A stretch of 64,000 nt of DNA from Elioraea rosea (GCF_007644105.1 NZ_VFAC01000015.1:27263-91262), one strand, 5' to 3'. Counted from the stretch's first letter, positions 45,147 to 53,973 are shown. Numbers and translations are program-made. Notes: a model not told the origin generated them from the letters alone.

Positions 45147-45516
45147 CGTCCTCCCGTTTCGTCGCGGCCGTTCGGGCCGCGCTGCCGCCATCCCTTTCCG
45201 GCGGCGAGTCTGGCCGATCATGCCGCGCTTCCTGCCGGTGCAGAAGCCCATCCGCGATTGCGCCGGGATGCGGATGATGCTTGACGCAAACGGCCCCCGG
45301 CGGACACAGTGTCCCGTCAGTAGTCTTGTCGAATGCGACGACGCGCCTCCTCTGCGTAATCCCTCTGGAAGCTACGGCTTCCGTTCCGGGAAACGGAGAC
45401 GGTATGGGAACGACGTGGGCGATCTCGGCAGCTGCTTGGGCCACGTGGCCGCCCTGGCCACGCGAACTCCCCCACTTGTGCACTGCGGCATGGCACGGGC
45501 CTCGCGGAGCGGGGCC
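45147..45516. other. Divergent intergenic region between tctC and the cytochrome oxidase operon
   Basis: About 370 bp without a convincing gene. It holds TTGACG at 45281-45286, a possible -35 of the oxidase operon, and a perfect palindrome with one central base, GGACACAGTGTCC, at 45302-45314, at the matching -10 distance. It also contains an inverted motif near 45366-45386 (GGAAGC...GCTTCC). Confidence 0.5.
45302..45314. promoter_or_regulatory. Palindromic candidate operator upstream of the oxidase operon
   Basis: GGACAC-A-GTGTCC, perfect 6-bp arms, 17 bp downstream of TTGACG and about 200 bp before coxB. It could bind a dimeric regulator of either tctCBA or the oxidase operon. No regulator gene is adjacent, so the assignment is open. 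Confidence 0.35.
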
Positions 45517-46317
45517 ATGATCGTCGCCGCCGTTCTCGTCCTCGTCGCCGTCGGCTCCGTCGCCTTTCACTTCCTGAGCCCGTGGTGGTGGACGCCGATT
45601 GCTTCGAACTGGGGCTACATCGACGACACGCTGATCGTCACCTTCTGGATCACCGGGATCGTCTTCACCGCGATCATCCTGTTCATGGCCTGGTGCGTCT
45701 GGACCTACAGGGCGCGGCCGGGCCACAGGGCGAGCTTCGAGCCCGAGAATCGCCGCCTCGAGCTGTGGCTGACCGGGGCGACCACGCTCGGCGTCGCCGC
45801 GCTTCTCGCGCCCGGGCTGATCGTCTGGAACCAGTTCATCACCGTTCCGGCGGAAGCGACCGAGGTGGAGGTCGTCGGTCGGCAATGGCTGTGGAACTAC
45901 AGGCTGCCCGGGCCGGACGGCGTGCTCGGCCGCGTCGACGTGCGGCTTGTCGGGCCCGAGAATCCGCTCGGCGTCGACCCCAACGACCCTGCAGGGGCGG
46001 ACGACATCGTCGTCGAGAACGATGACCTGCACCTGCCGATCGGCAAGCCTGTGCGCGTGCGGCTGCGCGCGATCGACGTTCTGCACAATTTCTACGTCCC
46101 CGAGTTCCGCGCCAAGATGGACATGGTGCCGGGCATGGTGACGTATTTCTGGTTCACGCCAACGCGCACCGGGCAGTTCACCGCCGTCTGCGCCGAGCTG
46201 TGCGGTCTCGGCCATGCCGTGATGCGCGGCGGCGTCGTCATCGTCGAGGAGGAGGAGTATCGGGCCTGGCTCGCCGCGCAGGCGGGCGGGACGCGGCGCG
46301 TCGCTGCCGCACGGTAA
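45517..46317 (+). CDS. coxB: Cytochrome c oxidase subunit II
   Basis: A 266-residue subunit with two N-terminal membrane helices (IVAAVLVLVAVGSVAFHFLS; VTFWITGIVFTAIILFMAWC) and a periplasmic cupredoxin domain. The CuA site is CAELCGLGHAVM (C-x3-C-x3-H-x2-M) with the upstream histidine in DVLHNFYVPEF. It accepts electrons from cytochrome c; no fused haem c domain is present, so it is not a caa3 type. The ATG at 45517 has GGAG about 7 bases upstream; an ATG at 45490 would add nine residues. Confidence 0.93.
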   Translation: MIVAAVLVLVAVGSVAFHFLSPWWWTPIASNWGYIDDTLIVTFWITGIVFTAIILFMAWCVWTYRARPGHRASFEPENRRLELWLTGATTLGVAALLAPGLIVWNQFITVPAEATEVEVVGRQWLWNYRLPGPDGVLGRVDVRLVGPENPLGVDPNDPAGADDIVVENDDLHLPIGKPVRVRLRAIDVLHNFYVPEFRAKMDMVPGMVTYFWFTPTRTGQFTAVCAELCGLGHAVMRGGVVIVEEEEYRAWLAAQAGGTRRVAAAR

Positions 46318-46378
46318 GGGAGGAAGCAATGCGCGACAGAGCGCGAGGCACTCGTACCGGCTACGGAAGGGCTGGCCG

Positions 46379-48166
46379 ATGACGACGGCGTCGAGCCCCC
46401 TGAACGGCTTCCCCGACCGGGTTCCACCGGCGGAGGTGGAGGATGTCGAGCTCTACCACGCGAAGTCGTGGATCACGAGATGGGTGTTCTCGCAGGACGC
46501 CAAGATCATCGGCATCCAGTACGCGACCACGGCGACGGCCATCGGCCTCGTCGCGCTGGTGCTGTCGTGGCTGATGCGGCTACAGCTCGGCTTCCCCGGC
46601 ACCTTCGATTTCATCACGCCGGCGGAATACTATCAGTTCATCACGATGCACGGGATGATCATGGTGGTGTACCTGCTCACCGCGCTCTTCCTCGGCGGCT
46701 TCGGCAACTACCTGATCCCGCTGATGGTCGGCGCGCGGGACATGGTGTTCCCCTACATGAACATGCTGAGCTACTGGATCTACCTGCTCGCCGTGCTCGT
46801 CTTGGTGGCGAGCTTCTTCGCCCCCGGCGGGCCGACCGGGGCGGGGTGGACGCTCTATCCGCCGCAGGCGATCCTGTCGGGCACGCCTGGCGGGACCGGC
46901 TCGGGCATCATCCTGATGCTCGTGTCGCTCATCCTGTTCATCATCGGCTTCACGATGGGCGGGCTGAACTACGTCATCACCGTCCTGCAGGCGCGCGCGC
47001 GCGGCATGACGCTGATGCGCATGCCGCTGACGGTCTGGGGCATCTTCACCGCGACCGTAATGGCGCTTCTCGCCTTCCCCGCGCTCTTCGTCTCGGCCGT
47101 GATGATGCTGTTCGACATGCTGCTCGGCACGAGCTTCTTCATGCCGGCACTCGTGGAGATGGGAGAGCTCGCCAAACACGAGGGCGGCAGCCCGCTACTC
47201 TTCCAGCACCTGTTCTGGTTCTTCGGCCACCCCGAGGTCTACATCGTCGCGCTGCCGGCCTTCGGCATCGTCTCGGACCTGATCAGCGTGCATGCGCGGC
47301 GGAACATCTTCGGATACCGGATGATGGTCTGGGCGATCGTCATCATCGGCGCGCTCAGCTTCATCGTCTGGGCGCACCACATGTATGTCAGCGGCATGAA
47401 CCCGTGGTTCGGGTTCTTCTTCGCGACGACGACGCTGATCATCGCGGTTCCGACGGCCATCAAGGTCTACAACTGGCTTCTGACGCTCTGGCGCGGCGAC
47501 ATCCACCTCACCGTGCCGATGCTGTTCGCGCTCGCCTTCATCGTGACCTTCGTCAATGGCGGCCTGACCGGCCTCTTCCTCGGCAACGTAGTGGTGGACG
47601 TTCCGCTCTCCGACACCATGTTCGTCGTGGCGCATTTCCACATGGTGATGGGGGTCGCGCCGATCTTCGTGATCTTCGGGGCGATCTACCACTGGTATCC
47701 GAAGATCACGGGCCGGATGCTGAACGAGGCGATGGGCCAGATCCATTTCTGGGTCAGCTTCCTCGGCGCCTACCTCATCTTCTTCCCGATGCACTATCTC
47801 GGGCTGATCGGCGTGCCGCGCCGCTATCACGAGCTCGGCCCGACCTCCTTCATCCCCGAAAGTGCGGCGACGCTGAATGCCTTCATCACGATCGTCGCGC
47901 TGATCGTGGGTGCGGCGCAGATGCTGTTCCTGTTCAACCTCGCCTGGTCGATCCGCCATGGCAGGCCCTCGGGGCCGAACCCCTGGCGCGCCGCCTCGCT
48001 CGAATGGCAGACCCCGGAGACACCGCCTGGCCATGGCAACTGGGGCGATACGCTTCCGGTCGTGCATCGCTGGGCGTACGACTACAACGTTCCGGGAGCG
48101 GCCGAGGACTTCATCCCGCAGACGGTTCCACCCTCCGACACCGCGGCGACGGGAGAGCACCGGTGA
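46379..48166 (+). CDS. ctaD: Cytochrome c oxidase subunit I
   Basis: A 595-residue haem-copper oxidase core subunit with 12 helices. Haem and CuB ligands are in ITMHGMIMVV, GHPEVYIVALP, WAHHMYVSGM and VAHFHMVMG. The tyrosine in HPEVY can cross-link to histidine and the glutamate there marks an A1-type D-channel. The D-channel aspartate is in GARDMVFPYMN and the K-channel lysine in PTAIKVYNWL. It reduces oxygen and pumps protons. The C-terminal tail (WQTPETPPGHGNWGDTLPVV) is usual for this family. Its stop overlaps the next gene. Confidence 0.96.
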   Translation: MTTASSPLNGFPDRVPPAEVEDVELYHAKSWITRWVFSQDAKIIGIQYATTATAIGLVALVLSWLMRLQLGFPGTFDFITPAEYYQFITMHGMIMVVYLLTALFLGGFGNYLIPLMVGARDMVFPYMNMLSYWIYLLAVLVLVASFFAPGGPTGAGWTLYPPQAILSGTPGGTGSGIILMLVSLILFIIGFTMGGLNYVITVLQARARGMTLMRMPLTVWGIFTATVMALLAFPALFVSAVMMLFDMLLGTSFFMPALVEMGELAKHEGGSPLLFQHLFWFFGHPEVYIVALPAFGIVSDLISVHARRNIFGYRMMVWAIVIIGALSFIVWAHHMYVSGMNPWFGFFFATTTLIIAVPTAIKVYNWLLTLWRGDIHLTVPMLFALAFIVTFVNGGLTGLFLGNVVVDVPLSDTMFVVAHFHMVMGVAPIFVIFGAIYHWYPKITGRMLNEAMGQIHFWVSFLGAYLIFFPMHYLGLIGVPRRYHELGPTSFIPESAATLNAFITIVALIVGAAQMLFLFNLAWSIRHGRPSGPNPWRAASLEWQTPETPPGHGNWGDTLPVVHRWAYDYNVPGAAEDFIPQTVPPSDTAATGEHR

Positions 48167-48831
48167 CGGCGATCATCATCTATCTCGCGATCGTCGGCTC
48201 GGTCGTCGCCGTGTTCCTGTCGCGCCAGAGGCTGCTCGCCAAGCCGTGGCTCGAGGCGGGGCCGGAGGGTGTGCTTCCAGGCACGGGCCCCTCGACCCTG
48301 GCACCGGCGACGCTCGCGCTCTGGATTATCATCGCGGTTGCCGGCGCGCTGTTCACGCTCTTCATCAGCGCCTGGCTGATGCGCCGGCACATGGGGCATG
48401 ACTGGCGGCACGGGCTGCATCTGCCACATATCCTGTGGGTGACGACGGCGATCCTCGCTGCAGGAAGCATCGCGCTGCATCTCGCACAGCGCGCGGCGGG
48501 AGAGGGCCCGCGGGGCGGGATGCAGGCGGCGCTCGCCGCTTCCTGGTTGCTCGCGCTACTGTTCCTTGGCGGCCAGGCGCTCGCCTGGCGCGCGATGATC
48601 GCCGCCGGCCAGGGCGTGGCGGCAAGCCCGGATGTGTCCTTCTTCTACCTGCTCACGGGGGTGCACGCCCTGCATGTCGCAGGCGGCATGATCGCGCTCG
48701 CCGCCGTCACGGTGGGCGCCCTGCGGCGAGAGCCCGAAGCCGCGCGCGATCCGCTCGCTCTCTGCGCCACGTACTGGCATTTCCTGCTCGTCGCGTGGCT
48801 CGTCCTGTTCGGCCTCATGCTGCACGGCTGA
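48163..48831 (+). CDS. Additional cytochrome c oxidase subunit III-like membrane protein
   Basis: A 222-residue protein from a GTG overlapping the ctaD stop (GTGA). It has a membrane helix at the N-terminus (IIIYLAIVGSVVAVFLSRQR), a proline-containing loop, then five helices. Its end (TGVHALHVAGGMIALAAVTV, CATYWHFLLVAWLVLFGLML) matches the last two helices of subunit III. A full subunit III follows, so the operon has two family members. This one may be an accessory or assembly subunit. Confidence 0.8.
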   Translation: MTAIIIYLAIVGSVVAVFLSRQRLLAKPWLEAGPEGVLPGTGPSTLAPATLALWIIIAVAGALFTLFISAWLMRRHMGHDWRHGLHLPHILWVTTAILAAGSIALHLAQRAAGEGPRGGMQAALAASWLLALLFLGGQALAWRAMIAAGQGVAASPDVSFFYLLTGVHALHVAGGMIALAAVTVGALRREPEAARDPLALCATYWHFLLVAWLVLFGLMLHG

Positions 48832-48842
48832 GGGAGGCGCCG

Positions 48843-49565
48843 ATGGAAGCCATCGCACCGCACGCACAGAACGCCGCGCCGCCGCGTCCCGGCGGGCTGC
48901 ACGGCTTCGTTCTCGACTGGGCGGCCGACCAGCGCGTCTTCAAGGGCGTGTCCTGGGGCAAGGCGATGATGTGGATCTTCCTGCTCAGCGACACCTTCGT
49001 CTTCGGCTGTTTCCTGCTCGGCTACATGACGATGCGGATGTCGACGACGGAACCCTGGCCGAACGCGTCGGAGGTGTTCGCGCTCGAGATCTTCGGCACG
49101 CACATGCCGCTGATCCTGATCGCGATCATGACGTTCGTCCTGATCTCCTCGAGCGGCACGATGGCGATGGCGGTGAACGCGGCCTATCGGCGCGACCGCA
49201 GGCTCACCGCGACGCTGATGATCGTCACCGCCCTGTTCGGCGCGACCTTCGTCGGCATGCAGGCGTTCGAATGGTCGAAGCTCATCTCAGAGGGTGTCCG
49301 CCCCTGGGGCAACCCATGGGGGGCGGCGCAGTTCGGCTCGGCCTTCTTCATGATCACGGGCTTCCACGGAACGCACGTGACGATCGGGGTGATCTTCCTG
49401 CTGATCGTCGCGCGCAAGGTCTGGCGTGGCGACTACGACAGCGGGCGGCGGGGCTTCTTCACGAGCCGATCAGGCCGGTACGAGATCGTCGAGATCACGG
49501 GGCTCTACTGGCATTTCGTCGATCTCGTCTGGGTCTTCATCTTCGCACTGTTCTATCTCTGGTAG
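48843..49565 (+). CDS. coxC: Cytochrome c oxidase subunit III
   Basis: A 240-residue subunit III with membrane helices including GKAMMWIFLLSDTFVFGCFL, LILIAIMTFVLISSSGTMAM, LMIVTALFGATFVGMQAFEW and GTHVTIGVIFLLIVARKVW. The diagnostic ending is GLYWHFVDLVWVFIFALFYL. It stabilises subunit I and helps proton uptake. The ATG at 48843 has GGGAGG 6 bases upstream. Confidence 0.94.
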   Translation: MEAIAPHAQNAAPPRPGGLHGFVLDWAADQRVFKGVSWGKAMMWIFLLSDTFVFGCFLLGYMTMRMSTTEPWPNASEVFALEIFGTHMPLILIAIMTFVLISSSGTMAMAVNAAYRRDRRLTATLMIVTALFGATFVGMQAFEWSKLISEGVRPWGNPWGAAQFGSAFFMITGFHGTHVTIGVIFLLIVARKVWRGDYDSGRRGFFTSRSGRYEIVEITGLYWHFVDLVWVFIFALFYLW

Positions 49566-49574
49566 GAGGCGGCC

Positions 49575-49952
49575 ATGGCGCACGCGGCGACGCACCAGCA
49601 CGGCCACGAGGCACGATCGGCGACGGTGGTGCACGAGGAGGGTCAGGCGCACCCGATCCGGGTTTATCTCGTCGTCTGGGGCTGGCTTTTCGTACTCAGC
49701 CTTTTCTCCTACCTCGTCGACTTCTTCCACCTCCAGGGCCTGCTGCGATGGACGCTGATCCTGATCTTCATGATGCTGAAGGCGGGGCTCATCGTGGCGG
49801 TCTTCATGCACATGCAGTGGGAGCGGCTCGCGCTTGCCTACGCGGTGCTGCTTCCGCCAATCGCCGTTCTCGTGTTCGTCGCCATCATGGTGTTCGAGAG
49901 CGACTACGTGCACCTGCTCAGGCTGAGCTATTTCAGCGCGGACGGAGGCTGA
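49575..49952 (+). CDS. Cytochrome c oxidase subunit IV family protein
   Basis: A 125-residue small subunit with a His-rich cytoplasmic N-terminus (HAATHQHGHEARS) and three membrane helices (VYLVVWGWLFVLSLFSYLV, TLILIFMMLKAGLIVAVFM, YAVLLPPIAVLVFVAIMVF), the prokaryotic COX4 type. It is the last gene of the oxidase operon, 9 bp after coxC. No haem A synthesis (ctaA/ctaB) or assembly (ctaG) genes are in the window. Confidence 0.9.
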   Translation: MAHAATHQHGHEARSATVVHEEGQAHPIRVYLVVWGWLFVLSLFSYLVDFFHLQGLLRWTLILIFMMLKAGLIVAVFMHMQWERLALAYAVLLPPIAVLVFVAIMVFESDYVHLLRLSYFSADGG

Positions 49953-49974
49953 GCACCGCCGCCCGCGCCGGCGT

Positions 49975-50766
49975 TCAGGCGACGACGGCGCGGTAGAGAT
50001 GCCAGGTCGCGTGCCCGAGGATCGGCATCACCACAGCGAGCCCGACGAAGAGCGGCAGCGAGCCCAAGGCGAGGAGCACGGCGACGATGATGCCCCAGGC
50101 CGCCATCGGAACCGGGTTGGCGAGCACGGCGCGGATGGAGGTGCGCACCGCCGTCACGATGCCGACATCCCTATCGAGCAGCAGCGGGAACGACACGACC
50201 GTGAGCATGAGCACCGCGACGGCGAAGAAGAATCCGACCAGGTTTCCCCAGAGGATGAGCTTCCATCCCGCAGCGGTCGTCAGCACGAGCCCGATGAGGT
50301 CCCAGAAGCTGTCGGGCAGTGCGTAGCCGAGCGTGGCGCGATAGACGGCCTGCGCGGCGAACAGCCAGAGCACGAACAGCCCCGCAAGCACGAGGCCGAG
50401 CGCTGCGATCGACCCGATCGCTGGCGAGCGGAGAACGTCGAAGGCATTCAGCCATGACGATGTCAGGCCCTGTTCGCGCCGCCGGCTGAGCTCGTAGATG
50501 CCGAGCGCCGCCACAGGTCCCATCAGCGACAGGCCAGCGACGAGCGGGTAGAGAAGCGGAAGGAGCGCGCCGCCCGAGGCGGCACGCGCCGCGACCAGCC
50601 CCACGAGGGGATAGATGACGCAGAGGAAGACGAGCTGCGTCGGCGTCTCCGAGAAATCCTGGTAGCCCTTGGCCAGTGCGGCCTTGAGATCCGCGATGCC
50701 GATGCGTCGCACGACGGGGTCGGGATGGGCCCGCTCGGTACCGGACATATAGGATGTCTGCGCCAT
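49975..50766 (-). CDS. DUF2189 family membrane protein
   Basis: A 263-residue protein with about six membrane helices. The N-terminus contains RRIGIADLKAALAKGYQDFS. The pair PLVGLVAARAASGGALLPLL and LMGPVAALGIYELSRRREQG and the ending VVMPILGHATWHLYRAVVA are the DUF2189 signature. Function is unknown; such genes often sit beside cytochrome oxidase operons. The ATG at 50766 has AGGAGG 6 bases upstream. It converges on the oxidase operon with 22 bp between stops. Confidence 0.9.
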   Translation of the reverse strand: MAQTSYMSGTERAHPDPVVRRIGIADLKAALAKGYQDFSETPTQLVFLCVIYPLVGLVAARAASGGALLPLLYPLVAGLSLMGPVAALGIYELSRRREQGLTSSWLNAFDVLRSPAIGSIAALGLVLAGLFVLWLFAAQAVYRATLGYALPDSFWDLIGLVLTTAAGWKLILWGNLVGFFFAVAVLMLTVVSFPLLLDRDVGIVTAVRTSIRAVLANPVPMAAWGIIVAVLLALGSLPLFVGLAVVMPILGHATWHLYRAVVA

Positions 50767-51102
50767 CCTCCGCCTCCTGGCTGCGCGTTGCATGCGCCCT
50801 GCACGCGCAGCGCTGCCCGCGCGGCAGGAACCGGCCGGAGGCGAACGACGGTGCCTTCACTCGAGGCAGCCGATGGCGCCTCCAGGTCGGCTAAGTATCG
50901 CATATCGCGCGCGGGCACCGCACGCGTCATCAACCGGCCCGGCACATGTTTTCGTGAACGCTCCGCCGGCACGGAACGGGCCGAAGGCGTACCGACGGGG
51001 CGGTTCGGTACGCCTCCATGCCAGCGATTGGCAGGCCTGGGACAAGAGCGCGGCCGCGCGATGCACGGGGCCACAGGCGCATGCCCCAGGCGGGGCAGGA
51101 CG
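50767..51102. other. Intergenic region upstream of the DUF2189 gene
   Basis: About 336 bp with no convincing coding region. It contains a few A/T-containing patches (near 50890-50905 and 50945-50957) that may hold the DUF2189 promoter, but no -35/-10 pair is clear. Confidence 0.5.
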
Positions 51103-51447
51103 TCAGTTCGCGCCCTGGCCACCCATGTTGTAGACCGGGAATGCACCGCCGCTCGGGCCAAGCATCATGGCGGGCTGCAGCCCCGCGGTGTTGATGCCGA
51201 GATTGCCGACCGTGTCGTACACGACACGGAGACGCATGCCATCGGGGGTCACGCGCACGGCCTGGTTCGACGCGCCCATCCCCGGGGGGCCGTAGACGAG
51301 GACGATCGAGTTGCCCTGCACGATCAGTCCCGACACCTGATCCATCGCCGATCCCCGGTCGATCGTCACCTCCTGCTTGCGTTCGGCGGCCAAGGCAGGT
51401 GCTGCCAGCGCGGCGAGGCACAGCGTCGTGGAAAGCAGTCGCTTCAT
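51103..51447 (-). CDS. Small exported protein of unknown function
   Basis: A 114-residue protein with a signal peptide (MKRLLSTTLCLAALAAPALA, cleaved before AERKQ) and a ~95-residue mature part containing a beta-rich stretch (GLIVQGNSIVLVYGPPGMG, VTPDGMRLRVVYDTVGN) and a Gly/Met/Pro-rich end. No cysteine remains after cleavage. AAGGA precedes the ATG. I do not recognise the family. It is a small periplasmic or secreted protein, divergent from an AraC regulator. Confidence 0.7.
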   Translation of the reverse strand: MKRLLSTTLCLAALAAPALAAERKQEVTIDRGSAMDQVSGLIVQGNSIVLVYGPPGMGASNQAVRVTPDGMRLRVVYDTVGNLGINTAGLQPAMMLGPSGGAFPVYNMGGQGAN

Positions 51448-51713
51448 CGAGATGTTCCTTCGGTGATGCCCGGCATGGTCCGGGCGCCGCGGTATCTGGC
51501 GTCGGCTGGCCGTGGTGCTTCTTCCGGGATCTTGCGGAGCTATTCCGTTTTCTTGCGCCGGCTGGGCCAAAAGGTTACGTGCGCAGAACGCGCAGCAGAA
51601 CCCGCTGCCGCAGGCGAAACCCAAACGGCGCGGCAGGCGAACCATGCCCCGAACACGATCGGGAGCTGAGCAATGCGCGATGCCAAGCGGGCGGGCCGAA
51701 GGCGGCCACGTCG

Positions 51714-52604
51714 ATGAACCCACGCCGCCTGCCAGGATTCGCCTCGTTCTACCGGGCGCACTTCCCGGGCTTTCGCCAGCAGCATCGAGGCTTTGCCCAG
51801 AGCGGCATCACGCTCGTCCGTGCAAGCCAGTCGCCGCATTCCTCGCTCATCCCGGCGGTGAGCGAGTGGCGCATTACCCAGTCGCTGAGCGGCGGGGCAC
51901 CGCTCCGCCGCCAGATCGGCGGACGATGGCAGGAAGGCACGAAGCCTGCCGGGAGCTTCAGCCTCGCCCCTCCCGATCTCGCCATTCCGGTCGATGTGCT
52001 CGCGCCCTACCGCGTGCGGGTCCTGGCAATCGACGCTGCGCGGCTGCATGCGTTGGTCGCGGCCGCAGGCGCTCCAGGCGCCTCCGCCATCGAGCCTCTC
52101 GTCGATACGTTGATGCTGCGCGACAAAGGCATCGAATGCCTCCTCGATGCCTTCTGGGCCGAGGCGGTTCGCGATGATCCCGTCGCGCGCCTTCTCGCGG
52201 ATGGCATGGCGGCAACGCTTGCGGCGCGCCTGCTTCGGATCGCCGGCTTCGCCGCCGTCCAGCCGGATGCCTCGGCGCTGGCGCCGCGCCGGCTTCGCCG
52301 TGCGCTCGACTTCATCGAGGCGCACCTCGCCGACGACATCGGCCTTGCCGACATCGCCGAGGCCGCCGGGCTGAGCCCCTACCATTTCGCCCGGGCCTTC
52401 CGCGCCGCGACGGGCCTGCCGCCGTATCGCTACGTCACGCAGAAGCGGATCGCCAGGGCGCAGCGCCTGATTGCCCAGACCGAGCTGAGCCTCGCACAGG
52501 TCGCGTTCGAAAGCGGCTTCGGAAGCCAGGCCCAGTTCACGACCGCCTTCACACGCCTCGTCGGCACGAGTCCCGGGCGATGGCGGGCCGACCGGCGTCG
52601 CTGA
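51714..52604 (+). CDS. AraC-family transcriptional regulator
   Basis: A 296-residue regulator. The C-terminal ~100 residues form the double helix-turn-helix (GLADIAEAAGLSPYHFARAF, TGLPPYRYVTQKRIARAQRL, LAQVAFESGFGSQAQFTTAF, VGTSPGRWR). The N-terminal ~190 residues are a sensor region without recognised similarity. It is divergent from the small exported protein gene, which may be a target. Its stop is directly adjacent to that of the convergent DUF2177 gene. Confidence 0.92.
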   Translation: MNPRRLPGFASFYRAHFPGFRQQHRGFAQSGITLVRASQSPHSSLIPAVSEWRITQSLSGGAPLRRQIGGRWQEGTKPAGSFSLAPPDLAIPVDVLAPYRVRVLAIDAARLHALVAAAGAPGASAIEPLVDTLMLRDKGIECLLDAFWAEAVRDDPVARLLADGMAATLAARLLRIAGFAAVQPDASALAPRRLRRALDFIEAHLADDIGLADIAEAAGLSPYHFARAFRAATGLPPYRYVTQKRIARAQRLIAQTELSLAQVAFESGFGSQAQFTTAFTRLVGTSPGRWRADRRR

Positions 52605-53009
52605 TCACCCGAACTGCCTGACGGCGAGATGCGACAGACCGGCCACGGTTCCAGTGAGCAGTGTGCCCCAGGCGATGTCGACAACGGTCATCAGGACGGG
52701 CCAGTCGCGCAGCGTTGCGAGGTTCGTCATGTCGTAGGTGCCGTAGGCGAGGAGGCCGAGCGCCGAGCCGAGCAGAACCGACCGCCAGATGCTCTCTGCC
52801 GCGAGCCCCGGCAGAACCGCGAACAGGACGATCCCGGCGCAATAGGCCGCGTAGAAGCCAAGCGCCACGCCCCAGCGCGGCTTCGGCGCCATCAGTGCGC
52901 CGAGCTGCCCCGCATAGAAGTCGCGTGCGACGACGCCGAGCCATACCAGATCGATGGCAAGGAACGGAATGACGGCGCCGAGCCAAGCGATGAGATGGGT
53001 TCGTGTCAT
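52605..53009 (-). CDS. DUF2177 family membrane protein
   Basis: A 134-residue protein with four membrane helices. The family features are FLAIDLVWLGVVARDFYAGQ at the start, GIVLFAVLPGLA, and LAYGTYDMTNLATLRDWPVL with the conserved TYDxTN, then VVDIAWGTLLTG. Function is unknown. The longer open frame upstream overlaps the DUF488 promoter region, so the ATG at 53009 is chosen. Confidence 0.9.
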   Translation of the reverse strand: MTRTHLIAWLGAVIPFLAIDLVWLGVVARDFYAGQLGALMAPKPRWGVALGFYAAYCAGIVLFAVLPGLAAESIWRSVLLGSALGLLAYGTYDMTNLATLRDWPVLMTVVDIAWGTLLTGTVAGLSHLAVRQFG

Positions 53010-53109
53010 GCCAGCGCCAACGCGGCGATCGGCGGAAGGTTGCCGCCACGCCGGGATCGGGTAGGCCGTCGTGCTAGGCTGCTCCGTCAGCACCTGCAGG
53101 AGCATAAGG

Positions 53110-53499
53110 ATGACGATCCGCATCGTCAGGCTCGGTTCCCCGAGACAGGCGGGGGAGGGCACGCGCATCGGCGCTGTGCGTCGTCCGCCGCGGGGCGTAC
53201 GTAAGGATCGATACGCCGCCGAAAACTGGTACGACGTGTGGCTTCCCGACCTTGCCCCGAGCGCCGAGCTGGTCGCGAAGGCCCGCTCGGCACGGACGGA
53301 CGGCGAATGGGCGGCGTTCATGCGCGCCTACCGTGCGGAGATGGCGGCCGCAACGCCGTCCCGCCTCCTCGAACTCCTCGCAGCGCTGTCGCGCGGAGCC
53401 CAGTTCTCCATCGGCTGCTATTGCGAGGAGGAGGCGCGCTGCCACCGCTCCGTGCTGCGGGCGCTTCTCGTCGAGCGTGGCGCAATGGTCGCGGCATGA
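53110..53499 (+). CDS. DUF488 family protein
   Basis: A 129-residue DUF488 protein. Motifs are RIVRLGSPRQAGEGTRIGAV, ENWYDVWLPDLAPS and the cysteine-rich end SIGCYCEEEARCHRSVLRAL. Family members are small cytoplasmic proteins of unknown biochemistry with conserved Cys/His/Arg residues. AGGAG precedes the ATG. Its stop overlaps the start of the acetyltransferase gene (ATGA), so the two are co-expressed. Confidence 0.88.
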   Translation: MTIRIVRLGSPRQAGEGTRIGAVRRPPRGVRKDRYAAENWYDVWLPDLAPSAELVAKARSARTDGEWAAFMRAYRAEMAAATPSRLLELLAALSRGAQFSIGCYCEEEARCHRSVLRALLVERGAMVAA

Positions 53500-53957
53500 C
53501 TGCGCGCGGCTTCGATGTTCGCGCCTTGGGCCCGGGCGACGCTGCAGCGATGCGCGGCATGCTGGCCCTGTTCGGCGAGGCGTTCGGTGATACCGAGACC
53601 TATGGCGGAGCCCCGCCGTCCGACGCCTATCTCGAGGAGCGCCTGGCCGAGCGCGGCTTCATCGCGCTCGCCGCCTTCTCCGGGGGCACAATGATCGGTG
53701 GGCTCGCCGCCTACGAGCTTCGCAAGTTCGAGCGCGAGAGAAGCGAGATCTACATCTACGATCTCGCTGTCGCCGAGGCGCATCGCCGGAAGGGCGTGGC
53801 CACGGCGCTGATCGAATCGCTGAAGGGAATCGCCGACGCGCGCGGCGCGTGGGTGATCTTCGTCCAGGCCGACCATGGGGACGAGCCGGCGATCGCGCTC
53901 TACACGAAGCTCGGCGTGCGGGAGGATGTGCTGCATTTCGACATCCCCCCGCGATGA
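53496..53957 (+). CDS. AAC(3)-I family aminoglycoside 3-N-acetyltransferase-like GNAT protein
   Basis: A 153-residue GNAT enzyme whose whole length follows the AAC(3)-I pattern: LFGEAFGDTETYGG, the FIALAAF segment, KFERERSEIYIYDLAV, the acetyl-CoA loop AHRRKGVATALIESL, VQADHGDEPAIALYTKLGVR and the ending VLHFDI. AAC(3)-I enzymes acetylate gentamicin-type aminoglycosides. There is no integron, transposase or promoter cassette nearby; it is coupled to a DUF488 gene. It therefore looks like a resident chromosomal gene whose natural substrate may differ. Confidence 0.88.
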   Translation: MTARGFDVRALGPGDAAAMRGMLALFGEAFGDTETYGGAPPSDAYLEERLAERGFIALAAFSGGTMIGGLAAYELRKFERERSEIYIYDLAVAEAHRRKGVATALIESLKGIADARGAWVIFVQADHGDEPAIALYTKLGVREDVLHFDIPPR

Positions 53958-53973
53958 GGAGCGGCCGCGGAGT

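Noticed and set aside
46468..48162. Open frame upstream of and continuous with the second subunit III-like gene
   Set aside because: It is the +1 shadow of ctaD; the real gene starts at the GTG at 48163 overlapping the ctaD stop.
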